In this document: in pieces, positions 12,155 through 24,560 of the stretch
How the letters are laid out: each line of letters starts with the position of its first letter
How positions within the stretch are numbered: position 1 is the first letter of the stretch
Assembly: GCF_029227915.1 (NCBI RefSeq)
Contig: NC_079876.1
Coordinates: 22,692,001 to 22,756,000 of the forward strand
DNA from: Hydractinia symbiolongicarpus
Lineage: Eukaryota > Cnidaria > Hydrozoa > Anthoathecata > Hydractiniidae
Length of the DNA stretch: 64,000 nt
Reading direction: 5' to 3'
Position numbers and translations under genes: made by a program
Notes under the pieces: generated by a model
Told to the model about the DNA's origin: nothing
What the model saw: the letters and a program-made list of their open reading frames with translations, nothing else
The model's database searches: none

Positions 12155-13711
12155 CCATTTCCTCTATCATACCTCACAAGAACCTACTCTTTATGAGCTC
12201 TAGCTTCTTTTGCATTTCACACCTGTTATTAACCTCTTTGTGCACCACCTCTGACTGTCAGCGCCGCATCCCTCTGCTGTTATTTCCCAAGTCATCTGTC
12301 CTGCTCGCGTGGTGCACCGTCGTTCATCTCCTCGCACCTATACTTAATTCACCATACTCTTCCAGGGGTACACGCACATCTCTACACTTTGTAGCTACCC
12401 AGGGCAGCCCAGCACCCCCAATTCCCCAAATGAAAATTCATTATTTATCAGGCAATATTTTTGACGAGAACTACGACGAGATAATTCAACATGCCATAAC
12501 AGGCTTAACAAATAGACATGAAAAAAAAATACATGCAAGTGCCTATAAATTAGCCTTTTACAATTCGGGTAATAAAATCCCCATTTGATAAAACGAACAA
12601 TGGGCCAGCCTTAGCCCTTTCCTAAATGGAGCTGTTTTGGATGCCTTGATGTTAAATGTAAATAGCAGTTCTGAAAATAGAAGCCTGACCTTATTTATTA
12701 ATCACTCTAGGGCAAATGTATAATGGCTAATATGGAAGATTCTTCATAAAAAACATCAGAAACTTTTTTCATGTGGATTACTTTTACATTAACAAAATTA
12801 AAAATTTGAAGATAAACTTTTTGGGATTTTGTCATTCATTAGTTTTCAAATTTCTCCCTGGAAATTTTAAAAGTTTTAACGAATAGCGGCGATAGAAATG
12901 CTTTTTTAGATCGTGTTTTAAAGTTTAAAATCGAAAAGAGGCGATAGAATTTTTTAAACGAAAAGCGGTATTTAATAGTTGTGAACAATGCTTCTCGAAT
13001 GTTTCTTAGATGAAACGCGCTTAAATCAACAATACATTCCCGCGCAATGTATTATAAAACTTCGCGAAAGATTTTTATTATTTGCTCCAATATTTCTTCA
13101 CGAGCGCATTGTTTTTTAACACGCAAATATAAACTCAAAGGGATTTAATTATAACAAAAGACAAACGACTGCCGTCCTCCACGCAAAGGTGTGATATTAG
13201 CGTGTACGCGGTAGATTACATTCAGACTGTACTGTACTTAATCACTCTACAATGACACTTATTTAAATGCCTAATATAAAGGGAATACAATCGGAAGCAT
13301 AACCGTATTTATATGCCCAACCATTCTAAATTAAGGGCACTGACAATAAAAGCATTTCCAGATTTCCAAATTGCACAAAAGATATAGCCTGATCGAACAA
13401 TTTTGAGTAGCATTCAAAATACAGCTATGTGAAATGTTTATAAAATTGATCCTAAAGACTGGACACATATTGCAAAAAAAAAATTAAAAAAAACCAACTT
13501 AAAGTGAGGTAGGATCGCCTAAGTAGAAATTGCCAATGAGAAAAGGTTCGTTGCGCCCAGGAGTCGAGTTAAAATTTATCTAAACTACTCAGGAGTGTTT
13601 CACGAGGCTCAACTCTCTGGTTTCACGGTAGTTTAACTACATTTTGCCGCTTTTTGCCGATTGTTGCGCGATTCCTTGTTTTCTGCCGTAAAATAGTCGA
13701 CTTCGGCGGCA
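12155..13711. other. No confident gene
   Basis: An open frame at 12193-12588 (131 codons) starts in a cysteine- and leucine-rich stretch and ends in a more protein-like part (IFDENYDEIIQHAITGL). I do not recognise it; it might be the start of a retroelement ORF downstream of the hairpin pair. The rest shows nothing. Confidence 0.3.
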
Positions 13712-13843
13712 GCCGAAGTGTGGCCTTTTGACCCTCTTAAACAAACAAATAATTTTGACGACAAGAAGAATCGCGCCGAAGTGTGGACTTTTGGACTCTT
13801 GTAAAACAAAGAATATGTGACGTCAAGAAGAATCCCGCCGAAG
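13712..13843. repeat. Two-copy 62-bp tandem repeat
   Basis: GCCGAAGTGTGG(C/A)CTTTTG blocks start at 13712 and 13774, and a third partial one at 13837. The unit includes GACGACAAGAAGAATC. The role is unknown. Confidence 0.7.
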
Positions 13844-15800
13844 TCGTCGAAATTTACAGTAAAGAAAGATTGAAATTAATTTACTCTACCTATTGTTATT
13901 GCCTCCCGGTAGCCGGTCGGTTGGATAGGGTATGATTCAACATGTCTAAAGGCTAAGAAAGTTTTGTATTGACTTGCAGCAAGTAAATGGAAGGCTTGAA
14001 TATATGATTGCGGAATGAAATTGAGCAATGTTGCTAAGAAGAAACATGACTGGAAAACATTTATGCTCTGTGTTGCCTGGGATTGCAGAAGAAAGCAGTT
14101 TGGCAAAATAAATAGACTTTTTTGAGTTAACAAAATTATAGCATTAACTTTATAATGAAAACGTTTTCAGGTACATCTGTTTACTTTTAATTCCATTGAT
14201 TCTTGAGCTTCCTATTGCTGTGCTAGCAAGTTTGAGCATGAAACTGTTTATAGTTTCACTTTCAACAACTCTAAAAAGGCCTGTCTCAAACTCAAAGTTC
14301 TTGTGTTGTCTTGGGGTACCCACAAGTAACAAGACATTTGATAACAATACAATAAATCGAATAGCTGCATAACAACTTTTATGTTTGATTTGTAGATTCA
14401 AAGCTCCTGGCAATAAACACTTTTTAAACGATTTCTCAAAATGCCACAAGGCCACAGACGAGAACACTAGTCGTGACTAGTTTTGGGAGAATGACTTCGA
14501 CAAGACTTGAAGATAATTGGTTTAAAAGCTCTAATCTTATATCGAGATAATTCCTGGGAACGATGTTAATTATAAAAATTAGGAAAAAGCATGGTTTTAA
14601 TTAATGGGTGAAATGACGAAAGTTTTTCACATTTCACTAAAGAAGTTATGCTGACAGGCATGGAAAATGTTTGTGGTTCTACCAACATAACGAAATGACT
14701 TAGCATATATACACATACAGCGCTATCCTGATTGACACAAAATGTGTAAATGTAGTTAACGATATCTGTTTTTAAATGATTTGTTTTGTTAAAATTTTTT
14801 AAGTAGTTAGTGTTTATCGCATAACAGCTAGGTATTTCCAAGTTTGATTCAACATTTTAGAGTCTTAGCCAATAAGGGCTACATATTTTTGACTGAATGT
14901 TGTGCTAAATCAGTGGTCATTCACTTGTTGTGGTAGGTTGTGTTGTTTTTAATTAGCTATTGCTGCGTAAAAACCAAATTTTATATAGCGGCCTTTACTT
15001 GTGCAAAATCATGATATAATTTTGCTATTTTTATTTTATTTATCTGTTGTTGTTTATGGTGTACTATGATCTAATAATACAAATAAAGCCTATTTACAAT
15101 GCAGTTTGTTTTGTTGTTGTTGCTTATTTATCTATATTTCTCCTTTTCCATGTGATTAAATGTTTCAAATAGATTAAATATCAAAATTTTTATTAGTAAT
15201 AGATACCGTTTTGCATGTCTTTTACAGAATATAGTTTCTCCAAATTTATAGCCTGAATATTGCCCCCAAAGCAATTATATTCACCAATAACTTACGAAAA
15301 CAAGCCTGCAAATTTTATTTTGGATGTGGAAAAAAGAAGTTTTTCTGGCTAGCTAAAGTATAGTCTATTATAAGATTAAAAAGGGAAAACACGAGGCCAA
15401 ATTTTCACGCAGATACAATTTACTATATACAGGTTGGAGCAGGATCGTATCATGATCGTCTATTGCGGTGAATGACCATAAACAACACTATACATAACAT
15501 AACGAGTTATCATAATGGCAACCTGGCTACAAGGTTGGCATAACTTGTATAAAAGCCATAATGGCTCTAGGGTGGTTAAAAAGTGACAGTTTCTGGGCTC
15601 CTAACATGATATAATATATAAAATGAAACAAACCGACCTGGCTACATGCAATATCTGTCCTGAAGAAATATCTGAAGGTTTCTCCTGATACCAGAGGTAC
15701 ATGATCCAAAATTTGCTAAAGTCATTGGTTGTCATTGGATGCACTGCCATTATAGTAATTGAAGCCAAAAGATGGAGTTGATGATATTTAGTAGGTTGCA
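13844..15800. other. No gene seen
   Basis: Several minus-strand ORFs of 60-105 codons exist, but none shows domain motifs, consistent splice sites or similarity I recognise. Treated as non-coding. Confidence 0.4.
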
Positions 15801-16121
15801 GATGATGGAAACTAGTTGACTTTAGCTGCTCCCAATTTATAGGTAGGCAAGGCAATCTTAGGGGCCTGGATCTACAACAGTATTGGTTAGTTACCTTGAG
15901 GGCCCCTAGTGTTCATGCCTTGTGACCACCCTTTTCACTAGTCTACCATTCTAGATTTGAAATAACATTGAGTTTCTAAAGTATATCCTTCAATGATGCT
16001 AGTAGCCATCTTTGTTGACACTTGAATACTGAATGCAATCAAAGCCAAGCCTCTCAACAAGGCATAAGTACTTACTTCAGGAACCGCAATTAACATGTGG
16101 TGAACTGTTGGTCCACCACCA
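15801..16121. repeat. Dispersed 322-bp segment, copy 2
   Basis: Near-identical to 10,836-11,157. Here it stands alone without the 607-bp partner, so it is likely an independent repeat unit. Confidence 0.9.
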
Positions 16122-16149
16122 TATACCAAGTGAATTATTGAGATTCTCA

Positions 16150-16330
16150 AAATTTCGATAGAAAAAAAATCATATAAAATCAGCGTAAAGAAATAGGACT
16201 GATATTTTTGCACATAAAGCTAGGGTATTTTTTTTTCTAATAAAACAAATAAGTTTGGACCGAGGGGTTAAAGTATAAGTCTAGTAAAAAATGCAATAAG
16301 TACGGCTCTTCCCGTCTTTTGGTCCGGATT
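16150..16330 (-). repeat. Dispersed repeat, inverted fragment
   Basis: Reverse-orientation relative of 24,300-24,500 and 31,340-31,530: shared AAATAAGTTTGGACC block, AAATCATATAAAATC block, and a CCCGTCTTTYG block. No coding content. Confidence 0.6.
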
Positions 16331-16682
16331 ATACGTCCGCCGAACTTGAACACACACAAAATATGCCTTATATCTTTGTATTATAGCTAATTATTGTAAT
16401 AACAATTTAGCCCATAATCCTAAGTATACAAATGAGATCCGGCTTCCGTGAAAATCCTATTTCGACTTCCGCGCAACCTACGGAAAGACGTTTTTAATAG
16501 AAGTCCACAGAAAACTAGAGTTTTGGCAAATCTGTTTCAAAAAACAAGTACCATAATCTATTATTTACTTAAGCCTATGCTTATATGGTATACTAACTTT
16601 TCGTTGGTAATTAAGTTAGCTATATACCAAGTTTGCATGTGTGACTGTGTATAATAAACTTAATTTATAGGAAGAGAATACA

Positions 16683-17918
16683 ATGATCAACGAAGAACGT
16701 GATCCTATAATGTGGGACACTAACACCGCTTGCAATGTCTCTGCTGCTGCGACAGGTGTCGACTGCACCAATTTGTTAGAACGAATGTGCACACAGCAGC
16801 AAGAAGCAATGATGCAGCTCACAACCTCTGTTAATAAACAGCAGGACCAACTGAACAGTGTGATCCAAGCCATGAATAATTTGGCTAAAAGCATAACACC
16901 AGCTAATGCTCTGGAAACTTCAGCTCCTTCTCAGGAGCGTAGAAATGACCCTAATTCTCCAGATGGAGATCGGTCAAACATTACCCAAACTATAGTTGAC
17001 CTAAATGCAGCACCGCCTGCTCGGTCAACATCTACTATGGAACATTCCAATTCTAATAGGAATGAAAATATCCCACCAAGAAGTGAGCATGAAAATGTTG
17101 ACACAGATCAACTCTCAATCATGTGATCAAGTATTTGGTTCTCTGGTAACCAATCTGTGGCAGGGCAGTCCAGCTCATCCACAGGGAACAACTCCCAGAC
17201 AACAGGGAAGCTGGTGGAGACAAAAGATAAAGAACAGGAGTACTGGCAGGAAACAACCAAATAATACGAAGATGATACACTACCAACTGGGCCAGAAATT
17301 GCATCCTCCATTGCAGGTGCAGCGAAGATATTTTGGCAAAAGCCAATAAAAGAGGAGGTGCTCAAACAAAAATTGGAAAATGCAGCCGCACCTGCGAATT
17401 GTCCCTATCTTGTGCCAAAAAAGGTTAACCTGGAAATATGGAGTACCTTGTCAACTTTCGTTCGAACGAATGACTACAAGCTCCAAGAAATCCAGAAATT
17501 ACATGCTGCATCGGCAACAATGGTATTGCGTGCAGCATCAGAACTGACTGAATTAAGGAATCAACTTGCACAAAATAATGTGGATGTCAAGGGCCCTCTT
17601 ACATCACTAAAAGATGCAATATCACTTGCTGGAAAGGTGTCTCAAGCAGTAAACCAACATAGGCGTAACCTCATAAAACCATCCTTACCAAACCAGTATG
17701 TAAAGTTAGCGACAAATACTGACGAAGCAGCGGATCAACTATTTGGGTCCTCAATATGTGAGCGTCTAGAAACTTTAAAAAAGGAAAACCAACTTAGAGC
17801 ATTGTTAGAGAAAGAAAGGCCAAACCTAAAAAGAAAATCAGAATCGTCAAACAGGGGGCTCTCTTACAAGACCACAAAGAGGGCCTACAATCACTACAAT
17901 CAAGGGCAAAAAGCATAG
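16683..17918 (+). pseudogene. DIRS-like retrotransposon ORF1 (gag-like), two nonsense codons
   Basis: One reading frame runs from MINEERDPIM at 16683 to the stop at 17918, interrupted by TGA at 17124 and TAA near 17263. The first part is glutamine rich with a coiled-coil look (QQQEAMMQLTTSVNKQQDQL). The second part has the features I associate with DIRS-family ORF1 proteins: LPTGPEIASSIAGAAKIFW, then NCPYLVPKKVNLEIW and a helical IQKLHAASATMVL stretch. It ends lysine/arginine rich. Followed about 150 bp later by reverse transcriptase in the same direction. Family assignment is from memory of related proteins. Confidence 0.7.
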
Positions 17919-18074
17919 CAAAACAGCAACAAGATGCACTACAACAACAGGAACAGCTACCAGAGTACCAGCAAGTACCACAATCCAAAAAACAAAAGGC
18001 GATAATGCAGACACCTCAGGTAAGAAACCTCGAATTACTAAAGGTGTATCTTCGCCAAAAGGTCGCCAAAGGCA

Positions 18075-18500
18075 GTGTGTGTAAAACTGCAAATAAAAAA
18101 CTGGGAAAAAATTACCAGTGACATTGAAGTTTTACAGACAGTTTCAGGTCTGCGAATAGCAGCTGGTGAACTACCAAAAAATGAGCAAGTCCAATATCCC
18201 ATGAGGCACAAGGAAGACAAATTTGTCCAAAAGGAAATGATTAGCTTGTTATCAAAAGGGGTGATAGCTAGGTGCCATCATGAGCCAGGGGAGTTTATAT
18301 CACCAATATTTGTGACAGAGAAATCTGATGGTGGCTCCAGGCTAATATTAAACCTGAAAACATTTAATTTGTCGGTTGAAAAGAAAAGGTTTAAAATGCA
18401 AACTTTAAACTCAATATTATGTTTAATACGGCCAAATATGTTTATGGCAAAATTGGACATTAAAGATGCATACTCAGCATTGTATTTGTTTAATTTTTGA
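18075..18500 (+). pseudogene. DIRS-like reverse transcriptase, truncated after first catalytic Asp
   Basis: Shows the RT N-terminal blocks: NWEKITSDIEVLQTVSG, EMISLLSKGVIARC, PGEFISPIFVTEKSDGGSR, LILNLKTFN and MAKLDIKDAYSA. The D of LDIKDAY is the first catalytic aspartate. The frame then leaves the family after about 18,480 and stops at 18,500, so the YXDD box, RNase H and tyrosine recombinase are missing. The blocks resemble DIRS/Ngaro elements more than Ty3/gypsy. A non-functional remnant. Confidence 0.8.
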
Positions 18501-18663
18501 AAAAATAATTAAATAATTATTTTGCAATTTTGCTTCTAATACTATTATAGTTGTATTTTAATGAAACATAATAGTATTAAAACGGTTTTCTTCTTTTGAA
18601 AAAAATTATTGCTAGTCCTGTTTCTAATCGACTTTACTTGTGTATTTTAAGCTTTTTTGTTGC

Positions 18664-21600
18664 GGTTAGCAATAAATAACAGTAGCCAAAAGTACACTTG
18701 TTTCCCGATAAAAATTACGTAATGACAAAATGTGATTACGTAACTGAAACAACACGCGGAAAAGTTGTAGTAAATGGTAGATACAACATGTGCTCTCTGT
18801 TAACATTATAAAGAAGAGCGGTCAAGTAACTTAAAAATTTAAAGACTATCACGTTATTCGATTCTTTTTTTAAATAAATACGTATGCAATATGAATGAAG
18901 AAGATATTCCTACAATATCGCCATTATCTGGTATGATAAAAATACTTCTATTTTTATATGGAGTTGTTTTCCTTGTTGCAGCTAAGATGCGTTGTATCAT
19001 AGTCATAAGATTTCTTGTGACTATGATTGTATAAATGTTTATGCACATCGAATAATTCTATAACTAGCACATTTTTTATTATTTTGCGTATTTTATTATA
19101 ATTATTCTTGAAAATTTACTCAAAAATTTGAATTTTTTTCTATAAAATAATAAACCTTTACTACAACTCTTTTCAAATGCCGAAGGCGAGTCTCGTTCAA
19201 CTTTGATACTTAATCCTTTGACTTTTTTTAGGTGGCAGCAGTCATACTAAACAGTATCACATTGCTCTGTCTTTGATTGAAGCACTCGATATAATCAAAA
19301 CACATGAAATTGAAAACACTGTTCGATTTAGTATGATATTCTCAACGAAAGACTTTGGATCCACTGGTAGGCTTTTCTTTTTAAAGAACATTCTAAAGTA
19401 AATGCATAATTTGAGACATTATAAAATTAATTCCAGATTTAAGAAAGAAAAAACACAAGGTTTACTGGTCAAGTGATGGAGTAAAGTTTTCCGGTTTGCC
19501 ATTTATGTTTGTTGGAACAAAAATTTTGGATTGTCATCACAGAAAAGAGAGGAACCTAAATTTGAAACTATCAGTTAAAGAAAAAAGAGAAAAGGAACTG
19601 GTAAGGTTCACGATTTTCACTATAATATTGGATTTTAAAAAGAGTTACACAGAATAATATATTCCTTCTTGTTACAGCAAAACGATCATGGGTGTAGAAG
19701 GAAACACACTCGGGTTTAAGATTGTAGCTAAAAAGTTTGATTTTCCGGCACAAGTTATCATCACATAAATGATAGAACTTCCAGAGTATCTGGTAGTTTT
19801 ACATTTTGATTTCTTTTTCTTTAGATAAGAAATTTCTGTAAACAGTAATACAACTTTGATGTATTTTTTATTAAATACTATTTAGGTTGTAAATGACACG
19901 GTGCGTAACCGGAAAAAGAAATCCGCAGACCTTCGAACTGATATATCTTCAGGAAAACAGATTAAACAAACTTGCAAATTTCTCGTTAGTATTCCTGATA
20001 TTAGCAGTCATGAAGGTCATATAGTAACAAAGGTAGAAGTTCAATTGATTCAGACAATATGATTTATACTTCTGTTTAAAAGTGATTTTAATTGTTTTTC
20101 TATTTTTCTATTTAGGATTCCGGTATAACCCAAAGAATAGATTCAGAAATTGTTTCTAAAACGATATGTATGTAAAGGAAGGTGTCACGGACACGAAAGA
20201 GATGAAAAGATTGTTAAAAATACATGTCAAGAAAGAAATGTTTAAGGAAACAAAACTGCCAGAACCATCAAATAAAAGATTTTACCCACGGAATGCAACA
20301 ATACGTAACCAAAAAAAAAACATATTAGAAGAAAGTTGTGTCATTCACTTATCGATCAAGAGTGCCTTCAAAAAAAGATAAAAGAATGGACAGATTCAGA
20401 TCCAACCACTAAAATATACTTTAGACCTAAAGGTTTGTTTTTGTTTTTGTATGTCTATGATTGTTTTTTGTGTTTTAATGTTAAGTTATTACTAGTTAAA
20501 TACCGGTGTGGAATTGAAACTAATACTTCGAGTGATGAAATTAGTGAAACTGTAAATGACTCAGAAGAAAGCGCTTCAGATGAAGATATTCAGAATAATG
20601 TGAAACTCCCTTCAGAGAAAGAAATACCACTTCTATTTGTTTACCAGAATGGTTGGCAAAAAATCTATTGTTAAAGCGAGTTGGTATGAAAAAAGAAGAA
20701 TCAGTAAAAGCATCTCAACTCAAAATCGCGGTTGAAAATGTTGAGAAAAACGAAAAGATTGAAGTTGAGCAGGTGATACATGACAACAACAGCTATGATG
20801 AACCTTCGTTTCATGCACCCGTAATTGTTGTGAGTGATGATGAAGACGATAACGCCACTAATGAAAAGAATCTTGAAAATGATGTTGCACTTTTTGCAAG
20901 AACTGTTCTCTCACATAATGACTTGAAGGACATTTCTGGAAAAAGAATGCTTAATGATAACGTGATAAACGTGTTTCAAAATACGATTAAACGAAAGTTT
21001 CCAAATGTGGGTGGACTCCAAGACACAGTGCTTGGTCAAACGCTTAATTTCCGCATATATCGTAGCATGCCATTTGTACAGGTATTGCACGATGGAAATC
21101 TTCACTGGATTGCTATTTTAACATATGGATGCAAACCAGGTGAGGTTCATATGATGGACAGCATGTTTCGTGGAAAGGTTGCTGATCACACCAAAACCCA
21201 AATATGCTCAATTATTAATTGTTGTGAGGATCAACTAAAAGTTAAAGTAATTCCCGTTCAGCAACAAAAGAACAGGGTTGACTGTGGGGTTTTTGCAGTA
21301 GCATTTGCATATCACACTGTCGCGACCAAAAAACTCCCTACAGATATCAATTTTGAAACATCAAAAATGAGAAACCATATGCTGCAATGTTTAGCTGCAA
21401 ATCAAATCACCAAGTTTCCTCAAAGTGATAGCCACATAATAGCTCGAAGATGTGCGTCCAAGGAAATATCCATCAACCTCTACTATTGCAGAGAGCTATA
21501 TTTTAGACAAGCAAATGGCTGAATGTAGTAACTGTGGAGGATGGTTTCACATAATGTGTGAACGGATACCGGACTCTGTATTTGAAGTGGAAAATTGTAA

Positions 21601-21833
21601 AAGTCTGTGGTATTGTTATTGTTGTTCCACTAATATAAGTAAAAAAGACGGTTGATGGTAACTAAAAAATAAAACATAGTCTTCGCTAAGTTGTTGTGTA
21701 TCCCACCTAAGTCCAAGCTTAAGAGCCTTGGGGATGAGGTGAAGGGGCGCAGGAAGCTTAATTTAGCCCAGTAAAATCGGGTTTGTACAAAAAATCCCGT
21801 GTACTTTTGGCTACTGTTATTTATTGCTAACTC
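18664..21833. mobile_element. MULE-like element with perfect 32-bp inverted ends and 8-bp duplication
   Basis: Ends share TTAGCAATAAATAACAGTAG followed by CCAAAAGTACAC in inverted orientation (about 18667-18698 and 21798-21829). They are flanked by TTTGTTGC at 18656-18663 and 21834-21841. Length 3,170 bp. It contains a multi-exon gene with a CaRF-like region, a Ulp1 protease and a PHD-like finger. An 8-bp duplication is compatible with MULE, hAT or Zisupton-type elements; the LLFVYQNGWQK signature argues for MULE. Confidence 0.75.
18891..21655 (+). pseudogene. Transposon gene: CaRF-like region, Ulp1 (C48) protease, PHD-like finger; transposase core absent
   Basis: Exons with fitting splice phases: 18891-18930, 19232-19366, 19437-19600, 19678-19792, 19886-20032, 20116 to about 20431, then from about 20498. 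The early part (VYWSSDGVKFSGLPFMFVG, CRRKHTR, FPAQVIIT, IELPEYL, GVTDTKEMKRLLKIHV) resembles the CaRF/ALS2CR8-like DNA-binding region found in some animal MULEs. Next comes LLFVYQNGWQK, which in intact relatives (from memory) leads into the DDE core. Here it runs instead into a Ulp1-like cysteine protease with H in LHWIAIL, D in MMDSM, Q in VQQQKNR and C in VDCGVFAVAFA (20650-21500). A PHD-like finger follows (ECSNCGGWFHIMCERIP...WYCYCC) one base out of frame at about 21,490. Stops and shifts also lie in the 19678-19792 exon, near 20,170 and near 20,660. A decayed, internally deleted copy. Confidence 0.75.
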
Positions 21834-21841
21834 TTTGTTGC

Positions 21842-22462
21842 TGTGCTCTTTCTGGAGATTTGAGTTGGATTGGAAAGCTCCTGTGTACCCTTTTCTAAAG
21901 AATTATTGAAGTAATTTGTACAATTATAACGCGCCGAGCTGTGTTTTATTTTATTGTTTCTAAGAAGATGTAAGAATACAATATTATCAATTTTAATTGG
22001 TTTTATCCAAATCAAGGTAGCTAAGGCTAATCACACGAAAGGTAGCTAGGTAGAGCTCAGTTTTGTATAAAAGAATTGAAAGTAATTTTTGAATACATAT
22101 GGAGAAGCTGTATTACTACCTAGCTAACTGATAGCCAGATATAGGAAAACCTGTAGCTAGGGCGCAGACAAAACAAATAGCTCTGGGTGCTAGAGTGAGC
22201 CGACCAACCGTTTTTTATCACAGTTTTTTATTTATTATATAAACCTGTTACAGTAATTAAAAAAAATATCAACTTTTGCTATCAAACCAACAGCAATGTA
22301 ATTGTCAATAGGAATTAGTTGTCTGTACACCCTCCCTGAGAACAAGGTTTAAAACGACATTAAAACATTAGAACTGTCATTAAACAGAACTCCAAGGATG
22401 CCCAAGCCGCACACGTCCTCTAAATGGCGTGGGCATCTTTGAAACTGCTTGTAATTTTAGAA
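21842..22462. other. No gene seen
   Basis: A+T-rich DNA flanking the MULE-like element; no motif recognised. Confidence 0.4.
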
Positions 22463-22827
22463 CAAGGGTGCTGATAAGCTGCATACGCCGTATAACGTGC
22501 AGGCGTTTTTGGGCAAGTTTAGCGTTTCGAAAAAAATTAAAGTATTCACACAAAAAAACCCGCATAGAACATAAAAAAAACTATGTGGTAGCAAAGTTCT
22601 TAAAAAAACTGTTTTTGATGGTTTTTGATACAATTTACTTGATAAATAACTTTTAAACTTTATTAACTCCTTTCTCTTAAAGCATCTTTTTCCAACTATC
22701 GTCCACAAGGTATGTTACAAGGAATTGAATTTTGGAAATGCTCCAGGCAAGTTCGGGAAAGTGCGGGCGGTTTTGCCCGAACTCGCCCTCATATATGTGG
22801 CCGTTTGCAGCTTATTGACACCCTCTT
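22463..22827. mobile_element. Short inverted-end element with 9-bp duplication
   Basis: Inverted ends (AAGGGTGCTGATAAGCTGC on the left, GCAGCTTATTGACACCCTCTT on the right, imperfect) are flanked by ATTTTAGAA at 22454-22462 and 22828-22836. Length 365 bp, non-coding. A 9-bp duplication suggests a MULE-mobilised MITE. A partial reverse copy is at 8077-8346. Confidence 0.7.
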
Positions 22828-24099
22828 ATTTTAGAATATTCTCAGGAATAATAGACCAAGAGAAATTACATCACAGTTTCTTGTCCACCACCCACGTGTG
22901 TTAGAGAACAACCCACATAAAAAAGTTCATTATTTTTTAAATTATATATTTGTGTAAAAATTACTATTTTATTCACGATAAACCATTTGTCAGTCATTTT
23001 ATTCATTCAACAAAGAATCCTATCCAAGGTGCTTTTCTATTAGTGCTGAATTTAATAATTGACATGATTCAGCATAGTTTTTAAAAGGGTCTGATTGCAA
23101 AATATGATTGCCAAAGTTCAGCACAGACAAGAAACATTATAATTTCCTCTGGGTGATTACATTAATGTTGGTAACCTGAGAAGCATATGTTTTTGAATGG
23201 GTCTAGGACAATAAACTTATTTAATTTCCCTTTGCCTTGCATCAATTAAATTCTGAAATGATTTTGTCAGATTTGGAAACTGTTGGTATGGGTGGAACTT
23301 TGCACATAAAATTGGTAAAGTTGCCAAATTCTTTAGTTTTTTCTTTTATACTTTTCCGAATTAGCCTTAATTATTTATGAGATAAAAAACAGTGCTTTCA
23401 ATTCCATTGACTTGGCCATCCCTTAAAGGCACTGGAAGCTTCACTATATGAAAATGTTTTCTTTTTCTTTTAGATTGTGTACAATGGGAGTGAGTGATGT
23501 AATCTTCCAATGCGTGTGGTGAAAAGAAGGCGAAACCGTTATTGTTTTTCTGCCTTAATTTGAAACTATTTAATAAATCTTGATAAAGTTAAAAAACTGT
23601 TTTGATTTGTTTGTTTTTGTTTTAATTGTTTCCCGTGAGTTTTCGAAATTCGTTCCAGCAGATTCTGTGGCTTCTAGTGCCAGTATTTTTATGTGAAAAA
23701 AATACTGTTTTGTTGTAAGGTCATTTACGAAATCGTTAACGTTAGGACCAACTTCTGCGGGCTGTACAACTCGATGTATTACATATCTTTCGGAATACTG
23801 CTAAAAGTGTAATTTTGTATTGCGCTCTTTACTTTTATCATTCTGTGGGAAAAGGCGGTACAAAATTTTAACACGCGTTATTCGTTTTTGTTAGTTTCGC
23901 GTAATCTAATTTCTCGCACATTTTAAAAAGAATATCCCACGCACATCGCGCAGTCTATTCGCAAAAAAAAACTGTTTTTGCGCAACGAATTGTTCTGCAG
24001 ATCGTTTATTTTCCTACCTCGTCCCAAGGGTTCTTCTATATGATATTCAATTTTGATGTATTTCGAAAGATGTTAGCGCCTAAGAAATAAGAAGCGCTA
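22828..24099. repeat. Repeat-derived DNA, no gene
   Basis: About 23,520-23,720 is the inverted relative of 6940-7170. A GACGAGG-type tip motif lies inverted at 24,016-24,030. Other parts are featureless. Confidence 0.4.
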
Positions 24100-24560
24100 G
24101 GGACAAAGTATTGGATAGTTTAATTTTGCTTGCAACTTGCGAAATGCTTCGCAACCTTTTTTTTAATTTCTAGTTATCAGGACTTGGTATAAAAACTATG
24201 CATTTGTGTTAGGTCTGTAAAAATACACGATAATTCAAATTAGCCGATAGCCGTTTTCTGATTGCTTAAGTGTACTTCTCAGTTTTTCGCTCCCGGCAAA
24301 CGGAAAATCGGGAAATCATGGGGGTACGAAAGACGGGGGCAGGGGGGTACAAAGCCTATTTATTGGCATTTTTAGCTAACTTTTATAGAGCTGCTCGGTC
24401 CAAACTTATTTTGTTCTAGTAGACAAAAAAATAACCTACCTTTTCGTGAAAAAATATCATTCTTATTTCTTTACCCTGATTTTATATGATTTTTTTGGAG
24501 AAGTATGACTGAACGTCTGTCGGTTTTTTATGTCGATAAAGTATGAAGGTTGTTAGTTAT
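24100..24560 (+). repeat. Dispersed repeat (relative of 31,205-31,530)
   Basis: Shares long blocks with 31,205-31,530, such as CTATGCATTTGTGTTA, GATAGCCGTTTTCTGATTGC and CAAACGGAAAATCGGGA, plus a G-rich GGGGGTACGAAAGACGGGGG stretch. It is in inverted orientation at 16,150-16,330. No coding frame. Confidence 0.75.

Noticed and set aside
18664-21833. Assignment to Zisupton/KDZ because of the Ulp1 domain and 8-bp duplication
   Set aside because: The CaRF-like region and LLFVYQNGWQK motif fit MULE relatives better; not excluded without a search.
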